Source: Hyphomonadaceae bacterium
Lineage (GTDB): Bacteria; Pseudomonadota; Alphaproteobacteria; Caulobacterales; Hyphomonadaceae
Reading direction: 5' to 3'
DNA: 64,000 nt
NCBI GenBank assembly: GCA_022844345.1
Contig: JALHLU010000003.1
Span: 360,502-424,501, forward strand
The notes under the pieces are model-generated. The model saw only the letters and a program-made list of their open reading frames with translations. It made no database searches and was not told the DNA's origin. Shown here piece after piece: positions 1 to 8,729 of this stretch (position 1 is its first letter; each line of letters opens with the position of its first letter). A program made the translations under genes and the position numbers.

Positions 1-1
1 G

Positions 2-1138
2 GTCGGCGACCGCCGCACCAATCCGGAATATGCAGCCACGCTTCGCGCAGTGGCCAAGGATGGTCCGTCCGCCTTTTATTCTGGCAAAATCGCCGAAGAC
101 ATCGTCGCCACCGTGCAGGCAGGCGACATACAGGGCGCGCTATCGCTGCAGGATCTCGCCAGCTATCGGGCGATCGAGAAACCAGCGCTGTGCGGCTCGT
201 TCGATGTGTATCGCATCTGCTCGGCGCCGCCCTCATCGTCCGGCGGCGTGGCGATGAACCAGATCATGTCGCTCTATGCGGAGATCGTCTCGCAGAACGA
301 CGATTTTACCGATGAGACCTTATTGCGCGATTTCGTGCTAGCGCAGCAGCTGGGCTACGCTGACCGCGACCACTATGTCGCTGATTCCGATCATGTCACC
401 GTTCCGGTCGCAGACCTGCTCAACCCCGCCTACATCACTGCGCGCGCGACAAGCGGCTTCGATCCGGGAGAGGCGCCGATGCCGGGCGATCCGGGCGCCG
501 TGCTGCACGGCAAGCCGATCGTGGACATGTGGGGCCGCGACGCCAACACGGCCCAAGCGGGCACGACGCACCTGTCATTTGTCGACTTCGAGGGCAACGC
601 CGTATCGTTCACGGCGACGATCGAAGGGCCGTTCGGGTCGCAGCGCTGGACCAACGGGTTCCTGCTCAATAACGAACTGACGGACTTCACGCGACCGCCG
701 GCATTGGGCGGCAAGCCCGTCGCCAACGCGCCGGGGCCCGGCAAGCGGCCGCGCTCGTCAATGTCCCCCACCATCGTTTTCGACGAGGCCGGCGACGTTT
801 TCATGGTGACGGGCTCACCGGGCGGGAACTCGATTGTCGGCTATGTCTCCAAGACTCTGGTGGCCGTGCTCGACTGGGGCCGTACAGCACAGGAAGCAGC
901 TGCCCTGCCCAACGTGGTCGCGCGTGGCCAGACGGTGCGTGTAGAGACTTCCGACGCGAAGGCTGGACCCAACGCCACTGGCAAGCAGTGGGCGGATATC
1001 CTGACGCAGGAAGGCTTCAAAGTGCAAGAGGTGTCCGGCGAGGTCTCTGGTCTCAACCTGATCGTGGCGCGCAAGGATCATCTCGAAGGCGGGTCCGACC
1101 CGAGGCGCGAGGGCGTGGCGCTCGAAGCCGTACGCTAG
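2..1138 (+). CDS. ggt: Gamma-glutamyltransferase, 3' part (cut by window edge)
   Basis: Gamma-glutamyltransferase (glutathione hydrolase) removes the gamma-glutamyl group of glutathione and related compounds, usually in the periplasm. The frame is open to the left edge, so the signal peptide and most of the large subunit are outside the window. Seen here are the end of the large subunit and then a TTHLSFVD block. Its first Thr (codon at 563) corresponds to the residue at which this family cuts itself and which becomes the catalytic nucleophile of the small subunit. A GSPGG motif, part of the oxyanion hole in this family, follows. The small subunit would be about 191 residues, a normal size. 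Nothing downstream on this strand looks cotranscribed; the next gene has its own ribosome site 134 nt away. The family call is firm; substrate preference cannot be read from sequence. Confidence 0.93.
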   Translation, partial: VGDRRTNPEYAATLRAVAKDGPSAFYSGKIAEDIVATVQAGDIQGALSLQDLASYRAIEKPALCGSFDVYRICSAPPSSSGGVAMNQIMSLYAEIVSQNDDFTDETLLRDFVLAQQLGYADRDHYVADSDHVTVPVADLLNPAYITARATSGFDPGEAPMPGDPGAVLHGKPIVDMWGRDANTAQAGTTHLSFVDFEGNAVSFTATIEGPFGSQRWTNGFLLNNELTDFTRPPALGGKPVANAPGPGKRPRSSMSPTIVFDEAGDVFMVTGSPGGNSIVGYVSKTLVAVLDWGRTAQEAAALPNVVARGQTVRVETSDAKAGPNATGKQWADILTQEGFKVQEVSGEVSGLNLIVARKDHLEGGSDPRREGVALEAVR

Positions 1139-1275
1139 CACCCCCGCGCGGTTAAGCCTTACAGCATCGTCACGCGGGAACCCGGCAATGCCCGGAACCC
1201 GCACATGGCCTTGACGTTCAACTCCCGAGGCGGCGGCGCACGGCCGGCGCGAACGACATCATCAGGAGAGACGTG

Positions 1276-1878
1276 ATGCAGGCAAAGTTCCCGCTGTTAC
1301 TGGCAGCTTCCGCGTTGGCTCTAAGCCTTGCGGCCTGCGGCCCCGAAAATCCCCAAAGCCAGGCCAGCAATGCGACCGAGGTCGCGCTGGACGACAACAG
1401 GACGGTCGTCACCGAAGAGGTGGACGCGGGCGTTATGAACTTCGTCGAGAAGGCATCGCTCTCGGACATGTATGAAATCGAATCCGCGAAGCTGGCGCTC
1501 GAGCGTTCGAAGGTGCAGGCCGTCAAGGACTATGCGCAGGCCATGCACGATGCGCACATGGCCTCGTCGCGGGAGCTCATGTCCCTCGCTGCCGGCGCCC
1601 TTGTCACCCCGCCTACGCAGCTGGACAGCCACTTCTCAGGCCAGCTGGACCAGTTGCGCGAGGCATCGGTCGAGGACTTCGACGACCGCTATCTCGATCA
1701 ACAGACCGAAGCCCACGAGAACACGTTGAGCCTGATGCGCGACTTCGCCAGCGATGGCAGGGATGCAGGCCTGCAGAGCTTCGCCCAGAAAATGGCGCCG
1801 ATCATCGAGGCCCATCTCACACGGGTCAAAGCGCTGGACGACTCAGACGCCGACGAAGTCACGACGTCGCCGAGCTAA
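1276..1878 (+). CDS. DUF4142 lipoprotein
   Basis: A 200-residue exported protein with a type II signal peptide (lipobox LSLAAC, Cys21), so probably an outer-membrane or periplasmic lipoprotein. The mature part holds a helical DUF4142 domain (about residues 55-190), recognisable by the FVEKASLSDMYEIESAKLAL stretch and the MHDAH segment. The fold is a four-helix ferritin-like bundle; the biochemical role of the family is unknown, though members are often stress-associated. I chose ATG 1276 because AGGAG (1264-1268) sits 7 nt upstream; a GTG three bases earlier is in frame and equally possible. It stands alone, followed by a hairpin shared with the convergent sensor kinase gene. Confidence 0.85.
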   Translation: MQAKFPLLLAASALALSLAACGPENPQSQASNATEVALDDNRTVVTEEVDAGVMNFVEKASLSDMYEIESAKLALERSKVQAVKDYAQAMHDAHMASSRELMSLAAGALVTPPTQLDSHFSGQLDQLREASVEDFDDRYLDQQTEAHENTLSLMRDFASDGRDAGLQSFAQKMAPIIEAHLTRVKALDDSDADEVTTSPS

Positions 1879-1899
1879 CACTGCACGGCATTCAACGGA

Positions 1900-1933
1900 T
1901 GATGGGCGGTAGCAGCAACGCTGCCGCCCATCA
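1900..1933. terminator. Hairpin between convergent genes
   Basis: Arms TGATGGGCGGTAGC and GCTGCCGCCCATCA pair over 14 positions with one G-U, around a 6-nt loop. It lies 21 nt past the DUF4142 stop and 18 nt past the kinase stop on the other strand. There is no U-tract on either side, so it may work as a Rho-dependent or 3'-end-stabilising hairpin rather than a classic intrinsic terminator. Confidence 0.5.
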
Positions 1934-1951
1934 GCGTTTGGCGAGGAGCCT

Positions 1952-3370
1952 TCAACCGCAAGCTGGCGTGCGCAGGGTAAAGCAGGCGCCGTCCGGCCCG
2001 TTGCGTGTCAGTTCGAGATCGCCCTTCATGCCGCGCGCAAGCTCCCGCGCAATGGCGAGCCCCAGGCCTGCCCCGCCCCGCGAGGCGGAGCCTGTGAAAG
2101 GCTGGAACAGACGTTTCAGAACGGCGTCCGGAACACCCGGACCGTTGTCGGATACGTCCACAATCGCCATGTCGCCTTCGCGGCGGATAGAGGCCCAGAC
2201 CTTACCGGGTTCGCGCCGGCCCGCCTGATCGCGAATGGCTCGCGCAGAATTTCGGACCAGGTTCGCGATGATGCGATGGACATGATCAGGATCGGCGAAG
2301 GCGGTCACGGGCGCATCCGCATCAATATGCCACGCGATCTCGCCGCATCCCGTCATCGCCTCGGCTGCGGCCTCTTCGATTGCCGGCTTAAGATTCACCG
2401 CTCCAAGGCTCGGCAGTGAAGGTTCGGCACGACCGTAGCTCAACGTCGCCTCGGCAAGATTGATCGCGCGCTCGATCGCGCGCTCAAGGCGCGGTGCGGC
2501 GCGCTTCACACGGGGATCGTCGGACTGGGACAAGCCCTCCGACACGATCTGGGCGGCAGACAGCGAGTTGCGAAGGTCATGGTTGATCTTTGCGACTGCC
2601 TCGCCCAGTTCGGCGAGGCGCTTGCGCTGGCGAAGGGACGCGGAGACCGTTCGCTGCATGCTCTGAAGCGCGGAGTTCGCGCGCTGCATCTCATCACTTT
2701 CTCCGGGCATGGAGTCGATGACCGCAGCCTCTGGCGATTGCGCAAACGCCACGATGCCATCCGTCAGCCGTCGCATGGGGCGCACCACCAGCCGATAGAT
2801 CGCAAAATAGACAAGAGCGCCCACGACCGCAGACACGATCAACGACACCAACAGCAATGTTCGCGAGAAAGCGATCAGGCCGTCCTTCAACGCCACCTCG
2901 GGAACGATGATCTCCATCACGGCGTCCTGCGTCATGGATGGCGTGATGATCACACGCAGGAACCGGCCCTTGGGCGCGAACATGTGGCCGAAGGCCCCAA
3001 GGGTGCCATCGATCATGCCTTCCGAACGCAGGTCGATCGCAACCAGTTCTCCCGTAATCTCGATGGAAGGCGGCAGGATCTCGCCGCGGAAATCCTGCTC
3101 CTGGACGACAACCGAGACGACCTGCGCCTGGCTGAGCAGCTGGCGCGAGAGTTCCTCGCTCACCCGGCCATCCGGGGCCGCCTCAACTGCTAGCGCTGCG
3201 ATCTGTGCGGCCTGCGCACGGGTAGCCAGCCAGCTGTTGCGATATGTGCCCGCGAGAACCGGGTAAATCAGCAATTCGGCAAACAGCACAAAGCCAGCCG
3301 TGAGCAGCAGAAGACGGCCGCGCAAGCTCGAAAAAAGCCGAGGCTTCGCGGCGGATACCGGCTCCACCAC
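1952..3370 (-). CDS. Orphan sensor histidine kinase
   Basis: A membrane sensor kinase of 472 residues if started at GTG 3370. Domains: transmembrane helix 17-41, a periplasmic sensor of about 125 residues, second helix 168-192, HAMP linker 190-240, dimerisation box KINHDLRNSL with the phospho-accepting His264, N-box around Asn370, G1 box DNGPG at 408-412 and G2 box GGAGLGLA at 432-439. All catalytic motifs are intact, so it should autophosphorylate. No response regulator gene is next to it, so its partner is elsewhere. The start is uncertain: the frame stays open far upstream but there it runs antisense to rnpA and rpmH, which is not credible. GTG 3370, GTG 3367 and GTG 3445 are candidates and none has a good Shine-Dalgarno sequence; a strong one upstream points instead to a short leader frame. 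The sensed signal is unknown. Confidence 0.88.
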   Translation of the reverse strand: MVEPVSAAKPRLFSSLRGRLLLLTAGFVLFAELLIYPVLAGTYRNSWLATRAQAAQIAALAVEAAPDGRVSEELSRQLLSQAQVVSVVVQEQDFRGEILPPSIEITGELVAIDLRSEGMIDGTLGAFGHMFAPKGRFLRVIITPSMTQDAVMEIIVPEVALKDGLIAFSRTLLLVSLIVSAVVGALVYFAIYRLVVRPMRRLTDGIVAFAQSPEAAVIDSMPGESDEMQRANSALQSMQRTVSASLRQRKRLAELGEAVAKINHDLRNSLSAAQIVSEGLSQSDDPRVKRAAPRLERAIERAINLAEATLSYGRAEPSLPSLGAVNLKPAIEEAAAEAMTGCGEIAWHIDADAPVTAFADPDHVHRIIANLVRNSARAIRDQAGRREPGKVWASIRREGDMAIVDVSDNGPGVPDAVLKRLFQPFTGSASRGGAGLGLAIARELARGMKGDLELTRNGPDGACFTLRTPACG

Positions 3371-3402
3371 GGCAATGCCGGCTTCAAACTGATGCGCTTC
3401 GC

Positions 3403-3459
3403 TCAGTTTTTCGTCCCCATGTATTCGGCGAAGGGCGTTGTGCACAAATGCGGCGGCAT
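3403..3459 (-). CDS. Possible 18-codon leader peptide before the kinase
   Basis: MPPHLCTTPFAEYMGTKN, followed by TGA. It is preceded by a near-perfect AGGAGGAG (3476-3469) at 9 nt, the strongest ribosome site in this intergenic region. It is out of frame with the kinase and ends 32 nt before the proposed kinase start. Either it is a leader whose translation couples into the kinase, or the kinase begins here and a frameshift (real or a sequencing error) separates the two. I cannot tell which. Confidence 0.3.
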   Translation of the reverse strand: MPPHLCTTPFAEYMGTKN

Positions 3460-3691
3460 GTCCGCCGTCTCCTCCTGGCTTGAAGGCACGCAACTTTGTG
3501 CCTTCCGTAGGTTCACGCCCGGCTCCCCATCCGGTCGCGTCCTTTTTGCTTTGTATACCTGAGTTGAACGTGAAACGGATTGCAAATCCGTCGCAGGGGC
3601 GCTTTATCAGGCTCTTGCTTGCCACGCTTGACTCGGGGGGGACGTGACTGTAGTTCCCCCGGCTCCGCGAAGGAATAAGGGGCAGTGACCC

Positions 3692-3832
3692 GTGTCCACC
3701 AAGAGGACTTTTCAACCGAGCAACCTGAAGCGCAAGCGGCGCCACGGGTTCCGCTCGCGCATGGCGACCAAGAACGGCCAGAAGATCCTGGCCGCTCGCC
3801 GCGCCAAGGGCCGCAAGCGTTTGAGCGCCTAG
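3692..3832 (+). CDS. rpmH: 50S ribosomal protein L34
   Basis: Bacterial L34, a small very basic protein of the large ribosomal subunit, binding 23S rRNA. The 46-residue frame reads [20 protein letters not shown] and continues to the family's invariant end GRKRLSA. It is two residues longer at the front than the usual 44 because the start is GTG 3692; no nearer start gives the KRTFQPS motif. AAGGGG lies upstream (3677-3682). It is the first gene of the conserved rpmH-rnpA-yidC block and is followed after 20 nt by rnpA. A long C/G-rich hairpin (about 3635-3662) precedes it. Confidence 0.95.
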   Translation: MSTKRTFQPSNLKRKRRHGFRSRMATKNGQKILAARRAKGRKRLSA

Positions 3833-3852
3833 GCGCCATCGACCGCAATCCA

Positions 3853-4254
3853 TTGCCGGTTCTGATCGAACGCCTCCGCGTTCGTCGTGAATTTCTATAT
3901 GTTGCAGAGGGTTACGCCGAGCGCCGCCGCCTTGTGGTGGTTCAGGCGCGCCGTCGCACACCGCCCCGCTCTCTACTCGGCCTGGGGTTCACGGCCACCA
4001 AGAAGGTCGGCGGCTCAGTTGTCCGCAACCGGGCCCGGCGGCGTCTTCGGGAGGCCGCCCGCCTCCTGATGCCTGGCCTTGGTGTCGCTGGCGTCGACTA
4101 TGTCCTGATCGCCCGCCAGGAAACAGGCGCGGCCGCATGGCCCCGTTTGCTTGACGATCTGGAAAAGGCATTGATAAGCCTCCGCCGCCGTTTCATTCCC
4201 GGTGACGTCGCCCCCCCGTCGGGCGCCGGACCCATCCCTCCCGCCAGGGCTTGA
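3853..4254 (+). CDS. rnpA: Ribonuclease P protein component
   Basis: Protein subunit of RNase P, which helps the catalytic RNA remove 5' leaders from tRNA precursors. The RNR signature is present as VRNRARRRLREAAR, with LGFTATKKVGGSVV before it, as in all members. TTG 3853 is chosen because it puts ERLRVRREF at the expected N-terminal position and gives 133 residues; earlier in-frame codons would read back through rpmH. There is no clear ribosome site, so coupling to rpmH translation is likely. The C-terminal tail is Pro/Ala-rich and dispensable-looking. The stop is 4 nt before yidC, so the small yidD gene often found here in other bacteria is absent. Confidence 0.93.
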   Translation: MPVLIERLRVRREFLYVAEGYAERRRLVVVQARRRTPPRSLLGLGFTATKKVGGSVVRNRARRRLREAARLLMPGLGVAGVDYVLIARQETGAAAWPRLLDDLEKALISLRRRFIPGDVAPPSGAGPIPPARA

Positions 4255-4258
4255 TCCC

Positions 4259-6043
4259 ATGGAACAGAACGACCAGCGCAACCTCATGCTGGCCCTTGTC
4301 CTGTGTTTTGGCCTGTTCATGGTCTATAACTTCCTTGTGCTGGACCCCCAGCAAAGGGCGCAACAGGCCGCCCGGCAGCAGGCCCAGCAAAACGCCATCA
4401 CCCAATCTAGCGCGCCGACGCCGACCGTCCGGCTGCGCGAAGAGGTCGTGGCCGGGGAGCTCGCAACCGGTGCGCGCGTGGCGCTTGACGCGCCCGCAAT
4501 CGAAGGCTCGATCTCCCTGCTTGGGGCGCGCATCGACGATGTTCAGCTCAAGGGCTTTTACGAGACGATCGACGACAAGGAAGCAAAGAACCCGTCGGGC
4601 GAGATCAAACTGATGGCGCCGGAAGGTACTGAGCGCGCCTTCTACGCCACCGTCGCCTGGACGACGCCCACGACGTCTACGGATAGCGTCGTGTGGACTC
4701 AGACCAGCACGGGGCCGCTCACGACCACCAATCCCCTTACGCTGAGCTATGTGACGCCGCTGGTGAAAATCGACCGCGAGATCACCGTCGATCAGGACTA
4801 TCTCTTCACGGTCAGGGATACCGTCACCAACACGGGCTCGGAGCCTGTGACGCTGACCCAGAAAGCGGTACTGCGTCAGCGCCTGACAAGCGACCTGATC
4901 AACACGCAGGTGCAGGAACAAGGCGCACACCGCGGCGCGCTTGGCGTCTACGGCGCCGAAAAGAACCAGATGGTCAACTATCATGACCTGAACCAGGGCA
5001 AGGCGGTTGCACGCAATGTGACCGGCGGCTGGAACGCGCTTACGACGAAGTACTGGATGGGCGCCGTGATCCCGGAGCAGGCCGAAGAGGTCCAGATGCT
5101 TGCCGGGAACGAGAAGCTGAACGGCGACACGACGTTTACGGCTGGCTTCTCGCTGATGCCGTATGTCATCGCGCCCGGGGCGTCGATCACGAAGTCCGCC
5201 CGCGTCTTCGCCGGCGCTAAGCGCGTCAACGTGCTCGAACGTTACGAGCATGACCAGAATGCGCCGATCCCGTCTTTCACCGACGCGGTCGACTGGAGCT
5301 TCATGTTCTTCGTCACCAAGCCATTCTTCTGGTTGTTGAAGACATTTGAAGGCTGGTTTGGCGCCTTCGCCCTCGCCATTATCGCCCTGACGGTGGTGGT
5401 GAAGACGGTGTTCTTCCCGCTGCAGTTCAACATGTACAAGTCCATGTCGAAGATGCGGCTGATGCAGCCCGAGCTGAAATCTATCCAGGAGCGTTTCAAG
5501 GCCGACCCGCAGCGCATGCGCCAGGAGCAGGCCAAGCTGATGCAGCGCGAGAAGGTCAATCCGCTGGCGGGCTGCCTGCCGCTGATCCCGACCATGTTCG
5601 TCTTCTACGCGCTGTTCCACGTTCTCAACGTCACGATCGAGATGCGCCATGCGCCTTTCGTGGGCTGGATCCGCGATATGTCTGCGGCCGACCCGACCTC
5701 GATCTTCAACCTGTTCGGCCTGATACCGTGGGAACCACGTTCGGTCCCGCTCATTGGCGGCCTGCTGGGCATCGGCGTCTGGCCGATCCTCTATGGCCTG
5801 ACCATGTTTGGCCTGCAGAGCCTGTCGGCCCCGCCGGCTGACAAGATGCAGGCCTCGATCATGAAGTGGATCCCGCTGGTGTTCACTGTGCTGTTCGCGG
5901 GCTTCGCCGCCGGTCTCGTGATCTACTATGTCTGGTCGAACCTGATCTCGATGATCCAGCAGTATATCATCATGCGCCGCACAGGCGTCGAAACCGAAGT
6001 CGACAAGTGGATTGCAAAGCGCTTCAAGAAGAAGCCGGCCTAG
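4259..6043 (+). CDS. yidC: Membrane protein insertase YidC
   Basis: YidC inserts and folds inner-membrane proteins, alone or with SecYEG. The 594-residue product has an N-terminal signal-anchor helix (about 8-27), a Gln/Ala-rich linker, a large periplasmic beta domain (about 60-345) typical of Gram-negative YidC, and the conserved five-helix core from about 350, including the NPLAGCLPLIPTMFVFYALF stretch of the substrate groove and a basic C-terminal tail ending FKKKPA for ribosome contact. ATG 4259 is preferred over earlier in-frame codons because MEQNDQRNLMLALVLC is the typical start. It is tightly linked to rnpA (4 nt). Confidence 0.96.
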   Translation: MEQNDQRNLMLALVLCFGLFMVYNFLVLDPQQRAQQAARQQAQQNAITQSSAPTPTVRLREEVVAGELATGARVALDAPAIEGSISLLGARIDDVQLKGFYETIDDKEAKNPSGEIKLMAPEGTERAFYATVAWTTPTTSTDSVVWTQTSTGPLTTTNPLTLSYVTPLVKIDREITVDQDYLFTVRDTVTNTGSEPVTLTQKAVLRQRLTSDLINTQVQEQGAHRGALGVYGAEKNQMVNYHDLNQGKAVARNVTGGWNALTTKYWMGAVIPEQAEEVQMLAGNEKLNGDTTFTAGFSLMPYVIAPGASITKSARVFAGAKRVNVLERYEHDQNAPIPSFTDAVDWSFMFFVTKPFFWLLKTFEGWFGAFALAIIALTVVVKTVFFPLQFNMYKSMSKMRLMQPELKSIQERFKADPQRMRQEQAKLMQREKVNPLAGCLPLIPTMFVFYALFHVLNVTIEMRHAPFVGWIRDMSAADPTSIFNLFGLIPWEPRSVPLIGGLLGIGVWPILYGLTMFGLQSLSAPPADKMQASIMKWIPLVFTVLFAGFAAGLVIYYVWSNLISMIQQYIIMRRTGVETEVDKWIAKRFKKKPA

Positions 6044-6094
6044 GCGTCCGACCGCAAGCCCGCATGCTTGGAGACGCAACATCGCGACTCCTGC

Positions 6095-6172
6095 GGATGA
6101 GGGGTGCAGGACGAACGGCGGGTGACCCCTCATCCTGAGAAGAGCCCGCCGGGCTCGTCTCGAAGGACGCGG
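6095..6172. repeat. Intergenic palindromic element (yidC-yihA)
   Basis: Two stacked hairpins: GGATGAGGGGT (6095-6105) pairs exactly with ACCCCTCATCC (6125-6135), and GAGCCC-GCC-GGGCTC follows at 6142-6156, then TCGTCTCGAAGGAC. The CTCATCCTGAG and GTCTCGAAGGAC modules are familiar from dispersed palindromic repeats in Caulobacterales-type genomes. It fills the gap between yidC and yihA and may act as a partial terminator or mRNA stabiliser. Confidence 0.55.
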
Positions 6173-6174
6173 GC

Positions 6175-6834
6175 GTGCTCATGGACCGGCAGGCGATGAC
6201 CAACTTCACCCCTGACGAGATCGAAGCGGGCCGCAAGCTGTTCGCGGGCAATGTCGCCTTCGTCAAAGGCGTCGTCGCGATCAAGGGCCTGCCTGAGCCG
6301 GACCGGCCCGAGATCGCCTTTGCCGGCCGCTCCAATGTCGGCAAGTCCAGCCTGATCAACGCGCTGTGCAACCGCAAGAATCTCGCGCGCGCCTCGAACA
6401 CGCCGGGCCGCACGCAAGAGATCAACTTCTTCGACCTCGCCGACGGCAAGTTCTACATCGTCGACCTGCCCGGCTATGGCTTTGCCGAGGCGCCGAAAAA
6501 GAATGTCGACGTCTGGAGCAAGCTCAACCTCGACTACCTGCGCAAACGCCCGACCCTGCTTCGCGTGTTCGCGCTGATAGACGCCCGCCGCGGCGTGGGC
6601 GAAGTCGATCTTGGCGTCATGAAGCAGCTCGACAGCAATGCCGTGCAGTACCAGGTCGTGCTGACCAAGTCCGACAAGATCAAGAAGGCCGAACTCGCCG
6701 ATCTCATCGAAACGACCAAGGCCGTATTGATGAAGCAGCCGGCCGCCCACCCGCACGTGATCGCCACATCAAGCGAGAAGGGCCTCGGCCTGCCCGAACT
6801 TCGCGCCACGATTCTGTCGCTCGCCCAAGGCTGA
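6175..6834 (+). CDS. yihA: Ribosome biogenesis GTP-binding protein YihA/YsxC (EngB)
   Basis: Small essential GTPase of the TrmE-Era-EngA-EngB-Septin group, needed for assembly of the large ribosomal subunit. G1 is GRSNVGKSSL, the switch region runs NTPGRTQEINFF, G3 is DLPGYG, G4 is TKSDK and G5 is ATSSEKG. Length is 219 residues from GTG 6175, which has AAGGA at 7 nt; ATG 6181 and ATG 6196 are alternative starts. It lies downstream of yidC in the order common to alphaproteobacteria, separated by the palindromic element. Confidence 0.95.
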   Translation: MLMDRQAMTNFTPDEIEAGRKLFAGNVAFVKGVVAIKGLPEPDRPEIAFAGRSNVGKSSLINALCNRKNLARASNTPGRTQEINFFDLADGKFYIVDLPGYGFAEAPKKNVDVWSKLNLDYLRKRPTLLRVFALIDARRGVGEVDLGVMKQLDSNAVQYQVVLTKSDKIKKAELADLIETTKAVLMKQPAAHPHVIATSSEKGLGLPELRATILSLAQG

Positions 6835-6980
6835 CGCACGCGCGTCACGAAAATTTCTCATAGCGCTGGTCGGCGGGCCGGTTCCTCGTGCGTCCTACTG
6901 GACAGGGGCGGCCCGAGGCCCCAAATCGCAACTGGCCGCACAAGAGCCACAACAACCCTATGCTGGGGGACCTCCGCCGC

Positions 6981-7907
6981 ATGCCACCCGTTCTGTCGAT
7001 CCGGGGCCTCAGCAAGTCCTACAAGGGCGGGCTTCAGGCCCTGAAGCACATAGATCTCGATATCGACAAAGGCGAGATTTTCGCCCTGCTCGGCCCCAAC
7101 GGCGCAGGCAAGTCCACGCTGATCAACGCCGTCTGCGGCATTGTCACGCCAACCACCGGAACCATCCTCATCAACGGGCTTGATGCGCAGAAAGAGTTTC
7201 GCGCCGCGCGCAGCGTCATCGGCCTCGTTCCCCAGGAAATGCACATCGACATGTTCGAGACGGTGTGGGCAGTGACCAATTATTCGCGTGGCCTGTTCGG
7301 TCTGCCGCCCAACCACGCCCATGTTGAAAAAGTGCTGAGGGACCTCTCCCTCTGGGAGAAGAAGGACACGAAGCTCATGGCGCTGTCCGGCGGCATGAAG
7401 CGTCGCGTGCTGATCGCCAAAGCGCTGAGCCACGAGCCAGAAATCCTGTTCCTCGATGAGCCGACGGCTGGCGTCGACGTTGAGCTGCGGCGCGATATGT
7501 GGGCCCTCGTGCGCACGATGCGCGAGCGCGGCGTCACCATTATCCTCACAACTCACTACATCGAGGAGGCCGAGGAAATGGCTGACCGCGTGGGCGTCAT
7601 ATCCAAGGGCGAACTCATCGTCGTCGAGGAGAAGACGGCGTTGATGAAAAAGCTTGGCAAGAAGAAAGTTTCATTCGACCTGGTGGAGCCGCTCGGGGCG
7701 CTGCCCGGCACGCTCAAGGACTGGGACCTTGCCCTACGCGATGAAGGCCGCAAGCTCGACTACACGTTTGATACAACCGCAGATCGCACCGGCGTCGCCT
7801 CGCTGATCCGGCGCATGAGCGAAACGGGAATCCAGTTCAAGGACCTTGATACGAAATCGTCCTCCCTTGAGGACATCTTCGTCAGCCTTGTGCACGGCAA
7901 GGATTGA
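6981..7907 (+). CDS. ABC transporter ATP-binding protein (YadG-like, ABC-2 type)
   Basis: Cytoplasmic ATPase of an ABC-2 exporter. Walker A is GPNGAGKST, the signature [15 protein letters not shown], Walker [14 protein letters not shown] and the switch His is in LTTHYIEEA. About 80 residues follow the nucleotide-binding domain and end [11 protein letters not shown], as in YadG and drug/polysaccharide ABC-2 ATPases. ATG 6981 (308 aa) is chosen with GGGGA at 10 nt; ATG 6960 is also in frame. The membrane subunit is the gene starting at 8730, with a methyltransferase gene between them (gaps of 3 and 12 nt), so the three form one operon. The exported substrate is unknown. Confidence 0.9.
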   Translation: MPPVLSIRGLSKSYKGGLQALKHIDLDIDKGEIFALLGPNGAGKSTLINAVCGIVTPTTGTILINGLDAQKEFRAARSVIGLVPQEMHIDMFETVWAVTNYSRGLFGLPPNHAHVEKVLRDLSLWEKKDTKLMALSGGMKRRVLIAKALSHEPEILFLDEPTAGVDVELRRDMWALVRTMRERGVTIILTTHYIEEAEEMADRVGVISKGELIVVEEKTALMKKLGKKKVSFDLVEPLGALPGTLKDWDLALRDEGRKLDYTFDTTADRTGVASLIRRMSETGIQFKDLDTKSSSLEDIFVSLVHGKD

Positions 7908-7910
7908 GCG

Positions 7911-8717
7911 ATGAGCGCGCGGCTGGCACCCAGGGCATCGCCGCTCCGCGCTTTCGCCCGCAGCACAGGCCTGCTGGGCGTGTATTTCCGCCTGTCGGAG
8001 ATGCGTCGCGCCCTGTCTTCGGCAAGACCGCCAGCCGTCGCGGATGATGGAAAACCCCTGCCGGGCCGCCTTGCGATGATGCGCATCGGCGGCACCGCCG
8101 ACTGGAAATTCTTCTATGAGCGCGGCCAGGCCACAGCCAGTACGCTGGTCGAGGCGGCGCGCAGCGCTGGGGCCGACCCAGCATCCTGGCGGCGTGTGCT
8201 CGACTGGGGCTGCGGCTGCGGCCGTATCGCGCGCCACATGCCTACCCATACGCCCGCGACGATCATCGGCCGCGATATTGACGCCTATACAGTCAAATGG
8301 TGCACTGAAAATCTGGATGGCGATTTCAGGGTAAGCTCGCTTGCCCCGCCGCTCGACCTGCCTGACGCCAGCATTGATTTCGTCTACGGATTCTCAGTCC
8401 TGACGCACCTTTCCGCGCCGATGCAGGCCGCCTGGTTTGCTGAACTCGGTCGCATCCTGAAGCCCGGCGCGCTTGCTGCGCTGACCTTTCACGATCGCCA
8501 GCACCCCGCGATGGCGTGGGTCGAATTCAGAAGCGACCAGGACGGCGTCTCGCTCACCGAGAAGACCCTCGAAGGATCGAATCTTGTCGCAGCTTTCCAG
8601 GACATCGAGACGATCGAACGCGCCGCCGCGCCATGGTTCACACTTATCGGCAACATGCCGTACGATATGACCGCCTTTGAGCAATCGCTGGCGGTCCTGC
8701 AACGCAATCAGGATTAG
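7911..8717 (+). CDS. Class I SAM-dependent methyltransferase
   Basis: A 268-residue soluble protein with a Rossmann-type methyltransferase core: motif I is VLDWGCGCGRIARH, an acidic residue closes strand 2 (GRDID), and the post-motif segments ASIDFVYGFSVLTHL and ELGRILKPGALAALTFH match the Methyltransf_11/25 pattern. About 85 residues precede the core and contain no signal peptide. It sits between the ATPase and permease genes of an ABC-2 exporter, which suggests (inference only) that it modifies the exported compound or its precursor. The acceptor cannot be predicted. Confidence 0.83.
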   Translation: MSARLAPRASPLRAFARSTGLLGVYFRLSEMRRALSSARPPAVADDGKPLPGRLAMMRIGGTADWKFFYERGQATASTLVEAARSAGADPASWRRVLDWGCGCGRIARHMPTHTPATIIGRDIDAYTVKWCTENLDGDFRVSSLAPPLDLPDASIDFVYGFSVLTHLSAPMQAAWFAELGRILKPGALAALTFHDRQHPAMAWVEFRSDQDGVSLTEKTLEGSNLVAAFQDIETIERAAAPWFTLIGNMPYDMTAFEQSLAVLQRNQD

Positions 8718-8729
8718 GAGAAGCACGCC

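Noticed and set aside
3575..3591. ACGGATTGCAAATCCGT looks exactly like a tRNA-Cys(GCA) anticodon stem-loop (or tRNA-Ala on the other strand).
   Set aside because: No D-arm, T-arm or acceptor stem can be folded around it on either strand. It may be a chance 7-bp inverted repeat or a small operator upstream of rpmH.
3371..3961. Upstream extension of the sensor kinase frame.
   Set aside because: It would run antisense across rpmH and rnpA and adds no signal peptide or domain.
4193..6133. A 646-codon open frame antisense to yidC.
   Set aside because: High GC keeps complementary frames open; composition is Arg/His/Asp-rich nonsense with no domain, and yidC is certain.
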